This document shows, in pieces, positions 17,845 through 26,234 of a stretch of DNA of 64,000 nt (position 1 is the first letter of the stretch; the number at the start of each line of letters is the position of its first letter). This stretch comes from Tyzzerella sp. (GTDB taxonomy: Bacteria; Bacillota; Clostridia; Lachnospirales; Lachnospiraceae). Location of the stretch: positions 32,253 to 96,252 of the forward strand of contig JAFTWA010000005.1 in the NCBI GenBank assembly GCA_017465565.1. Reading direction: 5' to 3'. The translations under genes and the position numbers were made by a program. A model generated the notes under the pieces. The model was not told the DNA's origin. It saw only the letters and a program-made list of their open reading frames with translations, and made no database searches.

Positions 17845-18273
17845 TTAATATTTCTTAGTTACTCCTAATGTACTGATAAGTGCTTCCTGCAAAACCTTTG
17901 ATACATTGACTTGTGCTTTTTCAGCCTCAGCATTCAACCAATTTGGAAGCGTTACATTTCTTCGTACTGCTTTATTATCTACTTTTCGACGATATTCTGT
18001 AAAGTTGACATCTACTAATGTTAATATACCTGTAGAATAATCAAAAATTTCTGCATCTTCTTTTGCTTTCGCGATAGCTGCCTCTCGTGTTGATGGAATT
18101 GGAAATTCTTTTCCGTCATCTTCAAAGTCAATCCCCTTCAAACCAATTGCATCTCGCGCCATTTCAATCGCATCAGCCATTGTTTTTCCTTCTGTATAGA
18201 TGTCCATATCTGGAACATAAACCAAATAGTCATTTTCATGTTCTGCAATAAATACTGGATATACTTGTTTCAT
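17845..18273 (-). CDS. hicB: HicB-type antitoxin
   Basis: The 142-residue protein has the HicB partial RNase H-like fold: YPVFIAEHENDYLVYVPDMDIYTEGKT with ADAIEMARDAIGL (about 1-45), and a C-terminal ribbon-helix-helix DNA-binding segment (RNVTLPNWLNAEAEKAQ, about 109-125). It neutralises HicA and represses the pair's promoter. It starts 3 bp after the hicA stop. The reading order toxin then antitoxin is usual for hicAB. Confidence 0.92.
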   Translation of the reverse strand: MKQVYPVFIAEHENDYLVYVPDMDIYTEGKTMADAIEMARDAIGLKGIDFEDDGKEFPIPSTREAAIAKAKEDAEIFDYSTGILTLVDVNFTEYRRKVDNKAVRRNVTLPNWLNAEAEKAQVNVSKVLQEALISTLGVTKKY

Positions 18274-18276
18274 GGA

Positions 18277-18450
18277 TTATTTCAACCCCCATTTTTTTAA
18301 AATCTTTTTTGCTGTTATTTCGTTAATTTCATTATGTCTCGGAACTTGTTCTGTATCTTTACCTCTTTTATACGTATCATGATTTCCACCATGTTCCTTA
18401 AACCTAAACCCTGCTTTTTCTAACTTCTTTATCAGGTCTCTCCTTTTCAT
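18277..18450 (-). CDS. hicA: HicA-type mRNA interferase toxin
   Basis: A 57-codon gene on the minus strand, ATG at 18450 with AGGAGG 6 bp upstream, encodes a small basic protein starting MKRRDLIKKLEKAGF. The motif GGNHDTYKRG carries the catalytic histidine of the HicA double-stranded-RNA-binding-like fold, and VPRH follows. HicA cleaves mRNA and tmRNA to arrest growth. Length is typical. It is directly upstream of hicB and behind the palindromic operator. Confidence 0.93.
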   Translation of the reverse strand: MKRRDLIKKLEKAGFRFKEHGGNHDTYKRGKDTEQVPRHNEINEITAKKILKKWGLK

Positions 18451-18465
18451 TTGTTCCTCCTATCA

Positions 18466-18495
18466 TGTATTATACACAAAAATGTGTATAATACA
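18466..18495 (-). promoter_or_regulatory. Palindromic operator/promoter of hicAB
   Basis: Two perfect 13-bp arms, TGTATTATACACA and TGTGTATAATACA, are separated by four A's. Each arm contains TATAAT, so the palindrome overlaps the -10 region, 15 bp upstream of hicA. A ribbon-helix-helix repressor such as HicB would be expected to bind here. Confidence 0.8.
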
Positions 18496-18704
18496 ATATT
18501 TTGTGCACGCAAAAAACACTTTCCAAAACCGAAAGATTTTTATCTTGCATTATTTTCTTTTACTATGGATTTATATGGCAGATTTGCCAGATATAATAAA
18601 AAGCAATTGCTTGTATGTAAGATGGATTATAGCATCTTCTTCTTTTAACCTCAATATTATTTTGTTATAATAAATCATAATAATTTATTAAGGAAGTGAC
18701 TATT

Positions 18705-19325
18705 ATGAAAGTTATTTTAGTAAATGGAAGTCCACACAAGCACGGCTGTACATATACAGCTCTCTCAGAAATCGCCAATGTCCTTCAAACAGAAGGCATC
18801 GAAACGGAAATCTTCTGGGTTGGAAACAAACCAATTTCAGGTTGTCTCGCCTGTGGTGCGTGCCGCAAAACTGGAAAATGTTTTATCGAAGATACCGTAA
18901 ATGAGTTTGTGGAAAAGGCAAAGGAAGCAGATGGATTTGTATTCGGCTCACCAGTACACTACGCCGGTGCAAGTGGAATGATTACCTCATTCTTAGACCG
19001 CGCATTTTATGGCAAAGGAAAATTCTTCAAAGGAAAACCTGGCGCTGCAATTGCAAGTTGCAGACGTGGCGGAGCTTCTGCTACCTTCGATCAATTAAAC
19101 AAATATTTTACTATCTGCTCTATGCCAGTTGTTTCTTCTCAATATTGGAACATGGTACACGGAAACACACCAGAGGAAGTAAAACAGGATTTAGAGGGTC
19201 TTCAGACTATGCGTACGCTCGGACGCAATATGGCATGGCTCCTGAAATGTATTGAACTTGGCAAACAAAACGGAATCGATTTCCCTAAACACGAACCAGG
19301 TATTGCAACCAATTTCATAAGATAA
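18705..19325 (+). CDS. Flavodoxin-like NAD(P)H-dependent FMN reductase
   Basis: The 206-residue protein begins MKVILVNGSPHKHGCTYTAL, the FMN-phosphate-binding start of the NADPH-dependent FMN reductase/iron-sulfur flavoprotein family. GCLACGACRKTGKC gives clustered cysteines as in iron-sulfur flavoproteins of anaerobes, and FGSPVHYAGASGMITSFLDR is the flavin-contacting region. Substrate is unknown. The ATG at 18705 is chosen for AAGGAAG upstream. An extended -10 box (TGTTATAAT, 18663-18671) may serve as promoter. Confidence 0.87.
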   Translation: MKVILVNGSPHKHGCTYTALSEIANVLQTEGIETEIFWVGNKPISGCLACGACRKTGKCFIEDTVNEFVEKAKEADGFVFGSPVHYAGASGMITSFLDRAFYGKGKFFKGKPGAAIASCRRGGASATFDQLNKYFTICSMPVVSSQYWNMVHGNTPEEVKQDLEGLQTMRTLGRNMAWLLKCIELGKQNGIDFPKHEPGIATNFIR

Positions 19326-19389
19326 CGATTTAAAATAGCAAAAGCCCGTTTTTCGCATAAATTGTAATAAAAAAGAAATCAGGAATATT

Positions 19390-20286
19390 ATGAATGTTAA
19401 AATACTTTTCGCATCATTAATCATTCTACTTTTTCTTATTCTTTTTATCATATTACATTTTCGAAAACGGGCTATTATTTTGAAAATAAATGAATTGAAT
19501 GTGAATGAAAAAGATGAGATTTTAGACAGACTTGGAGAGCCTTTCGGCTATGCATATGAACCCAATCAGGATATCTTTGTCTCGCGGCGGGATGCACCGC
19601 AAAAACTATTCGGTTACACCACTGCATACGACCTGTCTGCCCCATACTTCAATATGATTTTCGACTATGAGACCATTTATTTCGACTACAATAACAGAAC
19701 CTGGCTTGTAGAAATGTGGAAAGGGCAATATGGCATCAACTCCGGCTGCGAACTCGGCATCTACTATGCCGACGAAATCATCTCTCCTGAGGAATATGAC
19801 ACCACACTGTTTAAGGCAGTGGAGAGCAATGACATGCTCCTAATCTCCTTAAAACTAAACCGTCACTTATCACAGAAAAAATCAGGCTATGCACGACTAG
19901 GACAAATACAAAAGCGCCATTGGTGGCCGACTATCTTTAAAATGGGAACATTTTCAAAACCAGAACAACTCTTTGTAAATACTTCCATCCGCTTTAAAGA
20001 CCGCACCATGCTGCACAGTTTCATGGAAAGTTTTGCGGAAACACTACCTTCTACTTTCTATAAAATCAATGGACTTACCGTGTATTTTACATTTTCTAAA
20101 AGTTTACGCAGCTACTCAGCTTTTAAAAAGATGGTGCGCCGCATTGCGCTGGCGTCCTGCCATATGCTTTGTAACTGGTTCAATTATTTGACCAGACCAT
20201 TTTCTAATAGTGGCGATAAACTGCTCTATCTCTACTACTACCTGCCGTTTCTAATTCGGTTCCTGTTCCGACGCATTTCTAAATAA
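19390..20286 (+). CDS. Membrane-anchored DUF4474 protein
   Basis: The 298-residue protein starts with a strong transmembrane helix (about 4-25) then a basic stop-transfer, RKRAII. The segment from about 50 to 160, with FGYAYEPNQDIFVSRRDA, IYFDYNNRTWLVEMWKGQYG and GCELGIYY, matches my recollection of the DUF4474 family. Function is unknown. The C-terminus is basic and hydrophobic. It lies 64 bp after the flavodoxin gene and 24 bp before a metallophosphoesterase gene. Confidence 0.65.
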   Translation: MNVKILFASLIILLFLILFIILHFRKRAIILKINELNVNEKDEILDRLGEPFGYAYEPNQDIFVSRRDAPQKLFGYTTAYDLSAPYFNMIFDYETIYFDYNNRTWLVEMWKGQYGINSGCELGIYYADEIISPEEYDTTLFKAVESNDMLLISLKLNRHLSQKKSGYARLGQIQKRHWWPTIFKMGTFSKPEQLFVNTSIRFKDRTMLHSFMESFAETLPSTFYKINGLTVYFTFSKSLRSYSAFKKMVRRIALASCHMLCNWFNYLTRPFSNSGDKLLYLYYYLPFLIRFLFRRISK

Positions 20287-20310
20287 ATAGAATTTGTTTG
20301 GAGGTTCGCT

Positions 20311-21150
20311 ATGAGTTATGTAAAACGCCTTGACCATGCTTTTGAAAAAGCTCCCCTGCTGCCAGTCACCAATAACACAAAATACGTGTTCTTTAGCGAT
20401 TGTCACCGAGGAGCCGGAACCAACAATGATAATTTCCTAAAAAACGAAAGCTGCTATCTGGCGGCATTACACTACTATTACCAGAACGATTTTTGCTATA
20501 TTGAAGTGGGTGATGGGGATGAACTCTGGGAGAACAGAAACTTAAGTCAGATTATGGAAATCCACAACAAGGCATTTTCGATGCTATCCTGTTTTCAAGA
20601 CTCCGGGCGTTTATACATGCTCTACGGTAACCACGACATGGTTAAGAAATACAGCGAAAGCATCTATGAGAGCCTTATTTTTCAATCAAAAAATCCACCT
20701 GTTGACTTGTACGTAACGCACGGTCATCAGGCAGACTTTATGAACTCTGTTCTTTGGAAGCTTGCCCGCTTTCTTGTTCGTCATCTCTGGACACCACTTG
20801 AACACTTCGGTGTGCTGGACCCAACAAGCGCTGCAAAAAACAACAAGAAACGGAACAAGGTCGAAAAAAGACTAATTGATTATGCTAAAAATAGGGACTG
20901 TCTGATTCTATGCGGCCACACTCACAAACCAGTGCTTGGAAATACTGCTTCACCGTATTTCAACTGCGGCAGCTGTGTCCATCCCCAAGGCATAACCTGT
21001 ATTGAACTGTATGGTTTTCACATAAGGCTTGTAAAATGGCATATCAGCGTAGATCCTTGCAGTCATTTTGGTAATATTTACAATCAAAATCCAGTCTATC
21101 CTCTTTACGTAAAACGAGAAGTACTGGAAGAAAAATCACTTTTATCCTAA
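20311..21150 (+). CDS. Calcineurin-like metallophosphoesterase
   Basis: The 279-residue protein has the dimetal phosphoesterase motifs in order: FFSDCHRGAGTNND (about 28-41), VGDGDELWEN, YGNHDMV, HGHQADF and CGHTHKP. The arrangement resembles LpxH-like or diadenosine-phosphatase-like members, but Gram-positive context argues against a lipid A role; substrate is unknown. It is preceded by GGAGG, is likely cotranscribed with the DUF4474 gene, and converges with the M42 peptidase gene with a 4-bp overlap. Confidence 0.87.
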   Translation: MSYVKRLDHAFEKAPLLPVTNNTKYVFFSDCHRGAGTNNDNFLKNESCYLAALHYYYQNDFCYIEVGDGDELWENRNLSQIMEIHNKAFSMLSCFQDSGRLYMLYGNHDMVKKYSESIYESLIFQSKNPPVDLYVTHGHQADFMNSVLWKLARFLVRHLWTPLEHFGVLDPTSAAKNNKKRNKVEKRLIDYAKNRDCLILCGHTHKPVLGNTASPYFNCGSCVHPQGITCIELYGFHIRLVKWHISVDPCSHFGNIYNQNPVYPLYVKREVLEEKSLLS

Positions 21151-22178
21151 TCTTCCAAATAATAACGAATTAATTTCAACGTATTTTCTACGCCATCTCT
21201 ATGGCTTCTCTCGTACCCGTGGCTCGCATATACGCCAGGTCCAATAAGTCCATGACGAATGTCATTTCCGGCTCGGAGTGTGGCCTCCACATCCGAACCA
21301 TAATATGGATAAATATCTACCGCATATTTAATATCATGGGCATCTGCCACCTCAATCATGCGTGCCACCACATCATAATTGTAAGGGCCTCCGCTGTCCT
21401 TTGCACAGATAGAAACCTCATGTTCTGTACATTCAAGTCCTTCTCCAACACAGCCCATGTCTACTGACCATGCCTCTGTCACGCCTTCTGGACACGAAGC
21501 GCAGCCACCATGTCCAACCTCTTCATAGATTGTAAAGTGTGCATACACTTTTCTCTTTGGAGAAATTCCATTATCCTTCAGATATTTTGCATATCCAAGC
21601 AAAATTGCAGCCGAAAGCTTGTCATCCAAATAACGGCTCTTGATATATCCGCTTTCCGTAATACGAGTGCGTGCTTCGAAACAAACATAGTCTCCATTTC
21701 GGATGCCTAATTCTTTCACATCATCTTTTGAAGCAACCTTCTCATCGATTACGACTTCTACGCTATCCCAGGTTCTTTCTGTCTTGTAATCGCCATTTAC
21801 ATGAACTGATGCGTTGACAAGCTGGCAAGTTCCTTCATAAATCTTTCCACCTTTTGTGATAATACGGCAATTTTCTGCTTCTGCATTTTCCGCGCGCATA
21901 CCGCCAACTGGTGTGAGTTTTAATCTTCCATCGCCCTTAATCATATGAACCATGGCACCAAGTGTATCGCAGTGTGCCTCTAAAAGTATGGCGTCGTTCA
22001 CGTCTTCTCCGCCAAGTTCCGCAATCACACCGCCTTTTACCGTCAATTCTGCTTTTACGCCAATACTTGCAAGTTCTTCCATAAGATATTCCATCACATA
22101 TTTTCCATAACCTGATGGACTATCGATATTCAGAAGTTTCACTGCCTGCTCCATGATATAATCTGTATATTGTTTCAT
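21147..22178 (-). CDS. M42-family aminopeptidase (FrvX/glutamyl aminopeptidase type)
   Basis: The 343-residue M42 metallopeptidase has co-catalytic zinc motifs LLEAHCDTLGAM (about 62-73), SRYLDDKLSAAI (about 180-191) and the catalytic YEEVGHGG. These cytosolic enzymes form tetrahedral dodecamers that trim peptides. The ATG at 22178 is chosen because GGAGG is 7 bp upstream; the ATG two codons earlier is too close. A palindrome sits in its promoter spacer. Confidence 0.9.
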   Translation of the reverse strand: MKQYTDYIMEQAVKLLNIDSPSGYGKYVMEYLMEELASIGVKAELTVKGGVIAELGGEDVNDAILLEAHCDTLGAMVHMIKGDGRLKLTPVGGMRAENAEAENCRIITKGGKIYEGTCQLVNASVHVNGDYKTERTWDSVEVVIDEKVASKDDVKELGIRNGDYVCFEARTRITESGYIKSRYLDDKLSAAILLGYAKYLKDNGISPKRKVYAHFTIYEEVGHGGCASCPEGVTEAWSVDMGCVGEGLECTEHEVSICAKDSGGPYNYDVVARMIEVADAHDIKYAVDIYPYYGSDVEATLRAGNDIRHGLIGPGVYASHGYERSHRDGVENTLKLIRYYLED

Positions 22179-22226
22179 AACCATTCCTCCGAATTTAATT
22201 ACTAATATTATTATATCTATTTTCTT

Positions 22227-22255
22227 ATTATAGGGGATATATCCCCTACTATCAA
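22227..22255 (-). promoter_or_regulatory. Promoter with palindromic operator for M42 peptidase gene
   Basis: On the minus strand TTGATA (22250-22255) and TATAAT (22227-22232) are 17 bp apart. An 18-bp perfect palindrome, TAGGGGATATATCCCCTA (22231-22248), fills the spacer and overlaps the -10 box, which is where a repressor dimer would block RNA polymerase. Confidence 0.7.
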
Positions 22256-22752
22256 TGTAAAATTACACACTTTCAGAAATTGAATTCCTTTCTGTATTCT
22301 TTTATCAATTAATTGAATATCTGGCTGAACCGCCTTGAAAATTATTTTGATACATCTACCAGACGCGTCATGAGTGCACTTTGAATATCCTAAGTAGAAT
22401 CGCTCTCACTGTTGATGTATGGAAAAGTATAACTGTGAGACTTTAACCATCACATTTCGTGGTGATTTTTTGTGCAACCACACGGAATTCTGTTATGATT
22501 TTCCATATGCAAAAAAACTTGCTTCCGGCACTAACACTTTTGGCAAAATCGTTAGCAGAATGCTGACATTATTTCTCATAAAGAAAAATTTGTTCAAAGA
22601 ACGACAAAAATTAGTAAAAAACAAGAATTTTTCATCTGCGGAACATCAAAAATCTTGTATATGGAAAATACTCTCAAAATTTATGCAGTTGCACAAAAAA
22701 CTATCTGCACTTATAGGATGAATTGCTTTATTTGCTTTGTCTTTCTTAATGA
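22256..22752. other. About 500-bp stretch with no supportable gene
   Basis: No reading frame here has a ribosome site together with protein-like composition. A 100-codon plus-strand frame at 22419-22721 lacks a Shine-Dalgarno sequence and resembles no family. A weak hairpin with T-run is visible at about 22449-22470 (ATCAC...GTGAT TTTTTT). The stretch may hold decayed sequence. Confidence 0.5.
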
Positions 22753-22792
22753 AAATGGCGGTGGTTCAGAATTGTCTCTACCACCGCCATTT
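22753..22792 (-). terminator. Strong hairpin after immunity-like gene
   Basis: AATGGCGGTGG and CCACCGCCATT form an 11-bp GC-rich stem. It lies downstream of the minus-strand gene ending at 22809, with TTTTCATT following on that strand. Confidence 0.7.
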
Positions 22793-22808
22793 ATACTTAT
22801 CCTTTTAT

Positions 22809-23099
22809 TTAACTAGGACGTCTTACTTCCAAAAATTCTATTTGTCCGTCCTGCATATCTACATTGCAACTAGCCGAATATGGCCAATCTTCCCCAGAGG
22901 TTAGAATTAAGCAATCTACTTTAGAAATGTCGCACTCTGGCGCAGGTTCATCACTAACTCCAACAAAACAATATACACTTCCTTCTTCCACACCATATCC
23001 TGAAGTACTGTTATCTGCATGCTTCTTACAAAATTCATATCCAATGGCATCAATACATGCCCTAATTCCTATTTTCTTTGCTTCTTTTACCGTTAACAT
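22809..23099 (-). CDS. Small hypothetical protein, possible immunity protein
   Basis: A 96-residue acidic cytosolic protein starts MLTVKEAKKIGIRACIDAIG, with AGGAGG 7-8 bp upstream of the ATG at 23099. The segment EEGSVYCFVGVSDEPAP is followed by a beta-rich C-terminus. I do not recognise a named family with certainty. Its place 16 bp after a gene with a JAB-like HTHP motif suggests an immunity or accessory protein of a toxin module; this is inference. Confidence 0.5.
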   Translation of the reverse strand: MLTVKEAKKIGIRACIDAIGYEFCKKHADNSTSGYGVEEGSVYCFVGVSDEPAPECDISKVDCLILTSGEDWPYSASCNVDMQDGQIEFLEVRRPS

Positions 23100-23115
23100 T
23101 TTTGTACCTCCTATT

Positions 23116-23574
23116 CTAAAATTCTTCAAATGAATTTGAACCAAATTCAAATTCGGCACCTGTAATGTAAGAAATAATAATACTAGATTTTTGGTCAATA
23201 TGCTTTAAAAACTCCCTATCTTCTGTCGATGGTTTTATTTTGCCATAATCTGGATGTGTGTGTGCAATCAACCTTAGTTTCTTTGTTTGTAGTAAATCTA
23301 AAAGTTCTTCATTAAAATAACAATGTCTTTCAACACCATGAACTATGATATCTCTTGTTTTTCCTCTCAATAGCGCAAATTCATGATGTGTAGCTGCTGA
23401 TAGATATGCTATATCCTTAATTGATATAGTGTCTTTTTCAAAAGTAGCCCAATCATTAGAACATGGGACTCTTGCCAGCATATTTTTTCGTTTTTCATTT
23501 AACCCTGCTTCACCATTACGTATCGCCTCAAGCGATGTTTTGGTTGAAGCAGTTGATGAGAGTGTTTTATCCAT
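23116..23574 (-). CDS. JAB/MPN-like (HTHP...PSTED) domain protein
   Basis: The 152-residue protein contains AHTHPDYGKIKPSTEDR (about 104-120), which resembles the JAMM zinc motif H-x-H-P...P-S-x-x-D. The upstream part HHEFALLRGKTRDIIVHG resembles the beta-hairpin lead-in seen in C-terminal domains of polymorphic toxins. It is short, with a weak ribosome site and an in-frame stop just upstream, so it may be a detached toxin domain. Catalytic function is unproven, and a glutamate ligand cannot be assigned. Confidence 0.55.
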   Translation of the reverse strand: MDKTLSSTASTKTSLEAIRNGEAGLNEKRKNMLARVPCSNDWATFEKDTISIKDIAYLSAATHHEFALLRGKTRDIIVHGVERHCYFNEELLDLLQTKKLRLIAHTHPDYGKIKPSTEDREFLKHIDQKSSIIISYITGAEFEFGSNSFEEF

Positions 23575-23676
23575 ACTTGTATTTGGGGACTCTCTTTATT
23601 TGGCATCACTTTCCTATCACGACTATATTATATATTAAATACGTCTCCTTTTCAACTTTTTCGTCCCAAATTTAAT

Positions 23677-23729
23677 AGAAATGAAACAAGCCCCTTCCAT
23701 CCATTTCTGGACAGTCGGGGCTCATTTCT
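23677..23729 (-). terminator. Probable terminator of the surface-protein operon
   Basis: An imperfect stem pairs AGAAATGA...GCCCC with GGGGC...TCATTTCT. It lies downstream of the SipW/TasA-type operon and the Cys-rich pseudogene. The T-rich tail is weak, so this is tentative. Confidence 0.45.
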
Positions 23730-23762
23730 AGATGTATTGTGTAAATCTAGGTAACGGCTAAT

Positions 23763-23986
23763 TTACTGTTCTGCTTCCTTTCGTGCAGCTACTGCATCTT
23801 TGAATATTTCTTGCAACCGCAATTTGTGGTGCGCCCGCGATTCAGATTACCCGTGGTGGCAATACAAGTATTCCCGCAGTCACAGCGACACAGCCAACGA
23901 CGCTGACCACTATCAGTGGAATCAACCTATTCTTCTACCACCAGTTTTCCAATACGCTGTCCAACTAAACTCTGCCACTCACGCAT
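23763..23986 (-). pseudogene. Decayed Cys-rich (CRCDCG...CGC) phage-type protein
   Basis: From ATG at 23986 the minus strand reads MREWQSLVGQRIGKLVVEE, an in-frame TAG at 23927-23929, then continues in the same frame with RRWLCRCDCGN, a basic linker and TTNCGCKK before a second stop at 23789. A shifted frame then gives DAVAARKEAEQ to 23763. The WxCxCDCG...L..G...CGC pattern is common in small phage and mobile-element proteins of unknown function. Two stops and a frameshift mark it as a remnant. Confidence 0.7.
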
Positions 23987-23991
23987 GTTAA

Positions 23992-24864
23992 TCACTCACC
24001 TTCCGGCACTTCAGGCTGTCCTTGAGATTCAGCATCTGTAACAGTTGGCGAAGCACTTTCTGTATCATCGGTAGTCGTATCTGTAGATTCAGTTGTTGTG
24101 TCTGTAGATTCGGATTCTTCTGTTGTATTTTCCTCTTCGGTTTCTGATTCTATCTCTCCCTCAGTCTCAGTTTCCGTTTCTGTTTTGGTCTCTGTGTCTG
24201 TCCCAATTCCCTCAGTACCACCTGCATTTGGTTGCACCTGTTCCGTATTTTCACTCTCGTCCTGCGGAGCATCATTATTCTTATCGTCGCCCGAGGTACT
24301 TGGAATATTTCCATCTGGCGTAGTTGAATGAACTATGGTGGTCTTATCACCCACACCATAAAGTTCTTCTTGATTAACAGCATAATTAGCAGACGTTCCC
24401 CACTGTGGAATAAATGTAATCACACATCCTTCAGCTGCCTGAATTGTTAAAGTGAGTTCTGTAAGGCGATCAGTATTTTCCCCAGCCTCTTTGAAAATTT
24501 GTGTAGTATAATAAATCTTCTTCTCTGTTCCATTAGAGATTTCGATTTTGCAGTAGCCAGTTTCTGCTGTGCCGTTAGGAGTAAATGTAAAGGTATGTAA
24601 ATCGTCTGTTACCTCTTTACAAGTATAGGCACCTGTCACGACTGCATCACTACTATCTTTTATCTCTAACGAATATTGAGCCGATTGAATTGTATTTAAA
24701 TCGGAGGAAACACTACAGGTAAAGTAGGCATAAGCCGTATAACTCATGGCTGTTAAACATAGCACCATGAAAATGACTGAAACAGCAATACGCGCTATCA
24801 TCACTTTTTCACGAATTTTGCCATCTTCTGAAATATAGAAGAATTCATTAAAAAGTGTCTTCAT
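23992..24864 (-). CDS. Surface protein with TasA-like N-terminus and Ser/Thr/Glu tail
   Basis: The 290-residue protein has an N-terminal cytosolic segment, a hydrophobic helix (about 24-46) and then AMSYTAYAYFTCSVSSDLNT, reminiscent of SipW-type signal peptides (A-Y-F-T in place of A-W-F-T-D). A beta-sandwich-like region (about 50-185) follows, then a low-complexity tail of T/E/S repeats (about 200-290) with no LPXTG or membrane anchor. The ATG at 24864 is chosen for AGGAGG upstream. It is the last intact gene of the SipW operon, 28 bp after its neighbour. Confidence 0.7.
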   Translation of the reverse strand: MKTLFNEFFYISEDGKIREKVMIARIAVSVIFMVLCLTAMSYTAYAYFTCSVSSDLNTIQSAQYSLEIKDSSDAVVTGAYTCKEVTDDLHTFTFTPNGTAETGYCKIEISNGTEKKIYYTTQIFKEAGENTDRLTELTLTIQAAEGCVITFIPQWGTSANYAVNQEELYGVGDKTTIVHSTTPDGNIPSTSGDDKNNDAPQDESENTEQVQPNAGGTEGIGTDTETKTETETETEGEIESETEEENTTEESESTDTTTESTDTTTDDTESASPTVTDAESQGQPEVPEGE

Positions 24865-24892
24865 GCAGTTGTCCTCCTTTCCAGTTAATCTT

Positions 24893-25540
24893 TTATTGCT
24901 TTCCTTGTTGCTCGGCACTTACAATCAATCCGAGTTCCACTCTCGGAATATCTGTGCCACGGTAATTCGCCACATTACCAACCTCTTCTGGCATGCGGAC
25001 GATAAGTGCCATATATATTTCATCCTTTGCTTCAAGAGATGCCGTCTCTGTTGAATAATTGTTGAGTGGCATAGCTGCGTTTTCTTTTGCTAGTTCTCTA
25101 TTCGCAAGTTTCTGTTCCAGTTCTTCCTCTGTATCCGCAACTACAAGACCAAATTTTAAATAATCTTGTAAATTGAAGGTCCGTCCAAACACGTTGGTTG
25201 CAATCGTGTAGTCGGTAACGCTGACCGCTGTTTTATAATCAAAAGGAACCGTTCCTCTATTTTCAACCTTCAAATACACAACCTGCACATACCCTGGTTC
25301 GTAGAGTGCTTTGTCGTCAAACACCTGTGTTTTTGCATCGATTTCTTTGTATGTACCATCATCTAGTCGGTGTGATACGACTAAATCAAACTCTGCTACG
25401 TGGAAGATATTTTTTACTTCAGACGAAGTATCTGTAAACCAGGCAATGGACGCCCCAGTCCCTAGGATTCCCCAAAGAATCAGCAGGCATACACTAAGGG
25501 CCAAAGCGATTTTTTTCAGTTGTTCTTTTTTCAGTTTCAC
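24893..25540 (-). CDS. SipW-dependent TasA/camelysin-like surface protein
   Basis: The 215-residue protein starts at GTG with GGAGGGA upstream. It has a basic N-terminus (KLKKEQLKK), a hydrophobic core (about 11-27) and the SipW-cognate motif GTGASIAWFTDTSSEVKN (about 27-44), the usual cleavage region of TasA-type fibre subunits. The rest is beta-rich with the VKVENRGTVPFDYK motif typical of TasA/camelysin domains. It probably forms or decorates an extracellular fibre or matrix. Confidence 0.82.
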   Translation of the reverse strand: MKLKKEQLKKIALALSVCLLILWGILGTGASIAWFTDTSSEVKNIFHVAEFDLVVSHRLDDGTYKEIDAKTQVFDDKALYEPGYVQVVYLKVENRGTVPFDYKTAVSVTDYTIATNVFGRTFNLQDYLKFGLVVADTEEELEQKLANRELAKENAAMPLNNYSTETASLEAKDEIYMALIVRMPEEVGNVANYRGTDIPRVELGLIVSAEQQGKQ

Positions 25541-25573
25541 GCTCCATCCCTCCTTGTTTAAAAATATCGTTCG

Positions 25574-26224
25574 TTATTTCTGCTTTTTTCTGCGCAAAAA
25601 TAATAAGATGAGAATTACGGCAGCTGCACAAACTGCCAGAGCAATCATGAATGCAGGATTTTCATCATCGCCAGTCTGTGGCGGCTTTGGGTCATCATCT
25701 TCTATTGGAAATTCTTCCACCATAAACTCCCAGTCCAGATAGCCAACTTGGCTGCTATATTCATTATCCAGTTCTACTGGCACATCTAAAGTCACGTTAA
25801 GATTAACCTCGCCACCTGAATAAAGTGTGCCAAGGCAAACCCAGTCCGTGAGTTGTGCTGTCTCATTAGCGGCGGCGTCAAACATATATGCCATACTGTT
25901 ATCTTCGGACTTTTCTACATGAAGCCCCAGTTGTGATAGGAATTCAACTGAATCCTCATGTGCTCCAAGGGAACGCATATAGATTTTGACCTTCACTTTT
26001 TTAGATGCCTCGTTTTTCACAGTAATTTTCTGTGTGAGACTGTCTCCAGGCATAATGTCCTTGAAATTGGGAAACAAATCTGTCAGAGAATACTCGCTTC
26101 CCGGTTGAAAAATAAAATCTCCTGCGTCGCCTTTATAGGTCACTTTTCCGTCTGCTGCACAAACCGTCAGAACAGTAGAAAAAGTCAAAATCAGTGTAAT
26201 CATTAAAGCTGTAATCTTCTTCAT
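25574..26224 (-). CDS. Sortase-anchored surface protein (PPQTG motif)
   Basis: Translation starts at ATG 26224 behind AGGAGG; a classical signal peptide ends near VCAADG (about 25). The middle is beta-rich with KNEASKKVKVKIYMRS, as in TasA-like ancillary proteins. The C-terminus is a textbook sorting signal: PPQTGDDENP, a hydrophobic helix, and RRKKQK. PPQTG is a variant of LPXTG. It is the only member of the cluster with visible covalent wall anchoring, so it may tether the fibre to the cell wall. This role is inferred from position and analogy. Confidence 0.8.
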   Translation of the reverse strand: MKKITALMITLILTFSTVLTVCAADGKVTYKGDAGDFIFQPGSEYSLTDLFPNFKDIMPGDSLTQKITVKNEASKKVKVKIYMRSLGAHEDSVEFLSQLGLHVEKSEDNSMAYMFDAAANETAQLTDWVCLGTLYSGGEVNLNVTLDVPVELDNEYSSQVGYLDWEFMVEEFPIEDDDPKPPQTGDDENPAFMIALAVCAAAVILILLFLRRKKQK

Positions 26225-26234
26225 ATGGCACCTC

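Noticed and set aside
19343-19473. Inverted repeat AGCCCGTTTT / AAAACGGGCT around the DUF4474 gene start
   Set aside because: Short arms about 106 bp apart with one end coding, no recombinase nearby; likely a terminator remnant or chance.
22419-22721. 100-codon open frame on the plus strand
   Set aside because: No ribosome site, composition unlike neighbouring proteins, and a hairpin with T-run lies inside it.
23789-23986. Cys-rich frame as a functional zinc-finger gene
   Set aside because: An in-frame TAG at codon 20 and a later frameshift argue for decay, unless sequencing errors.
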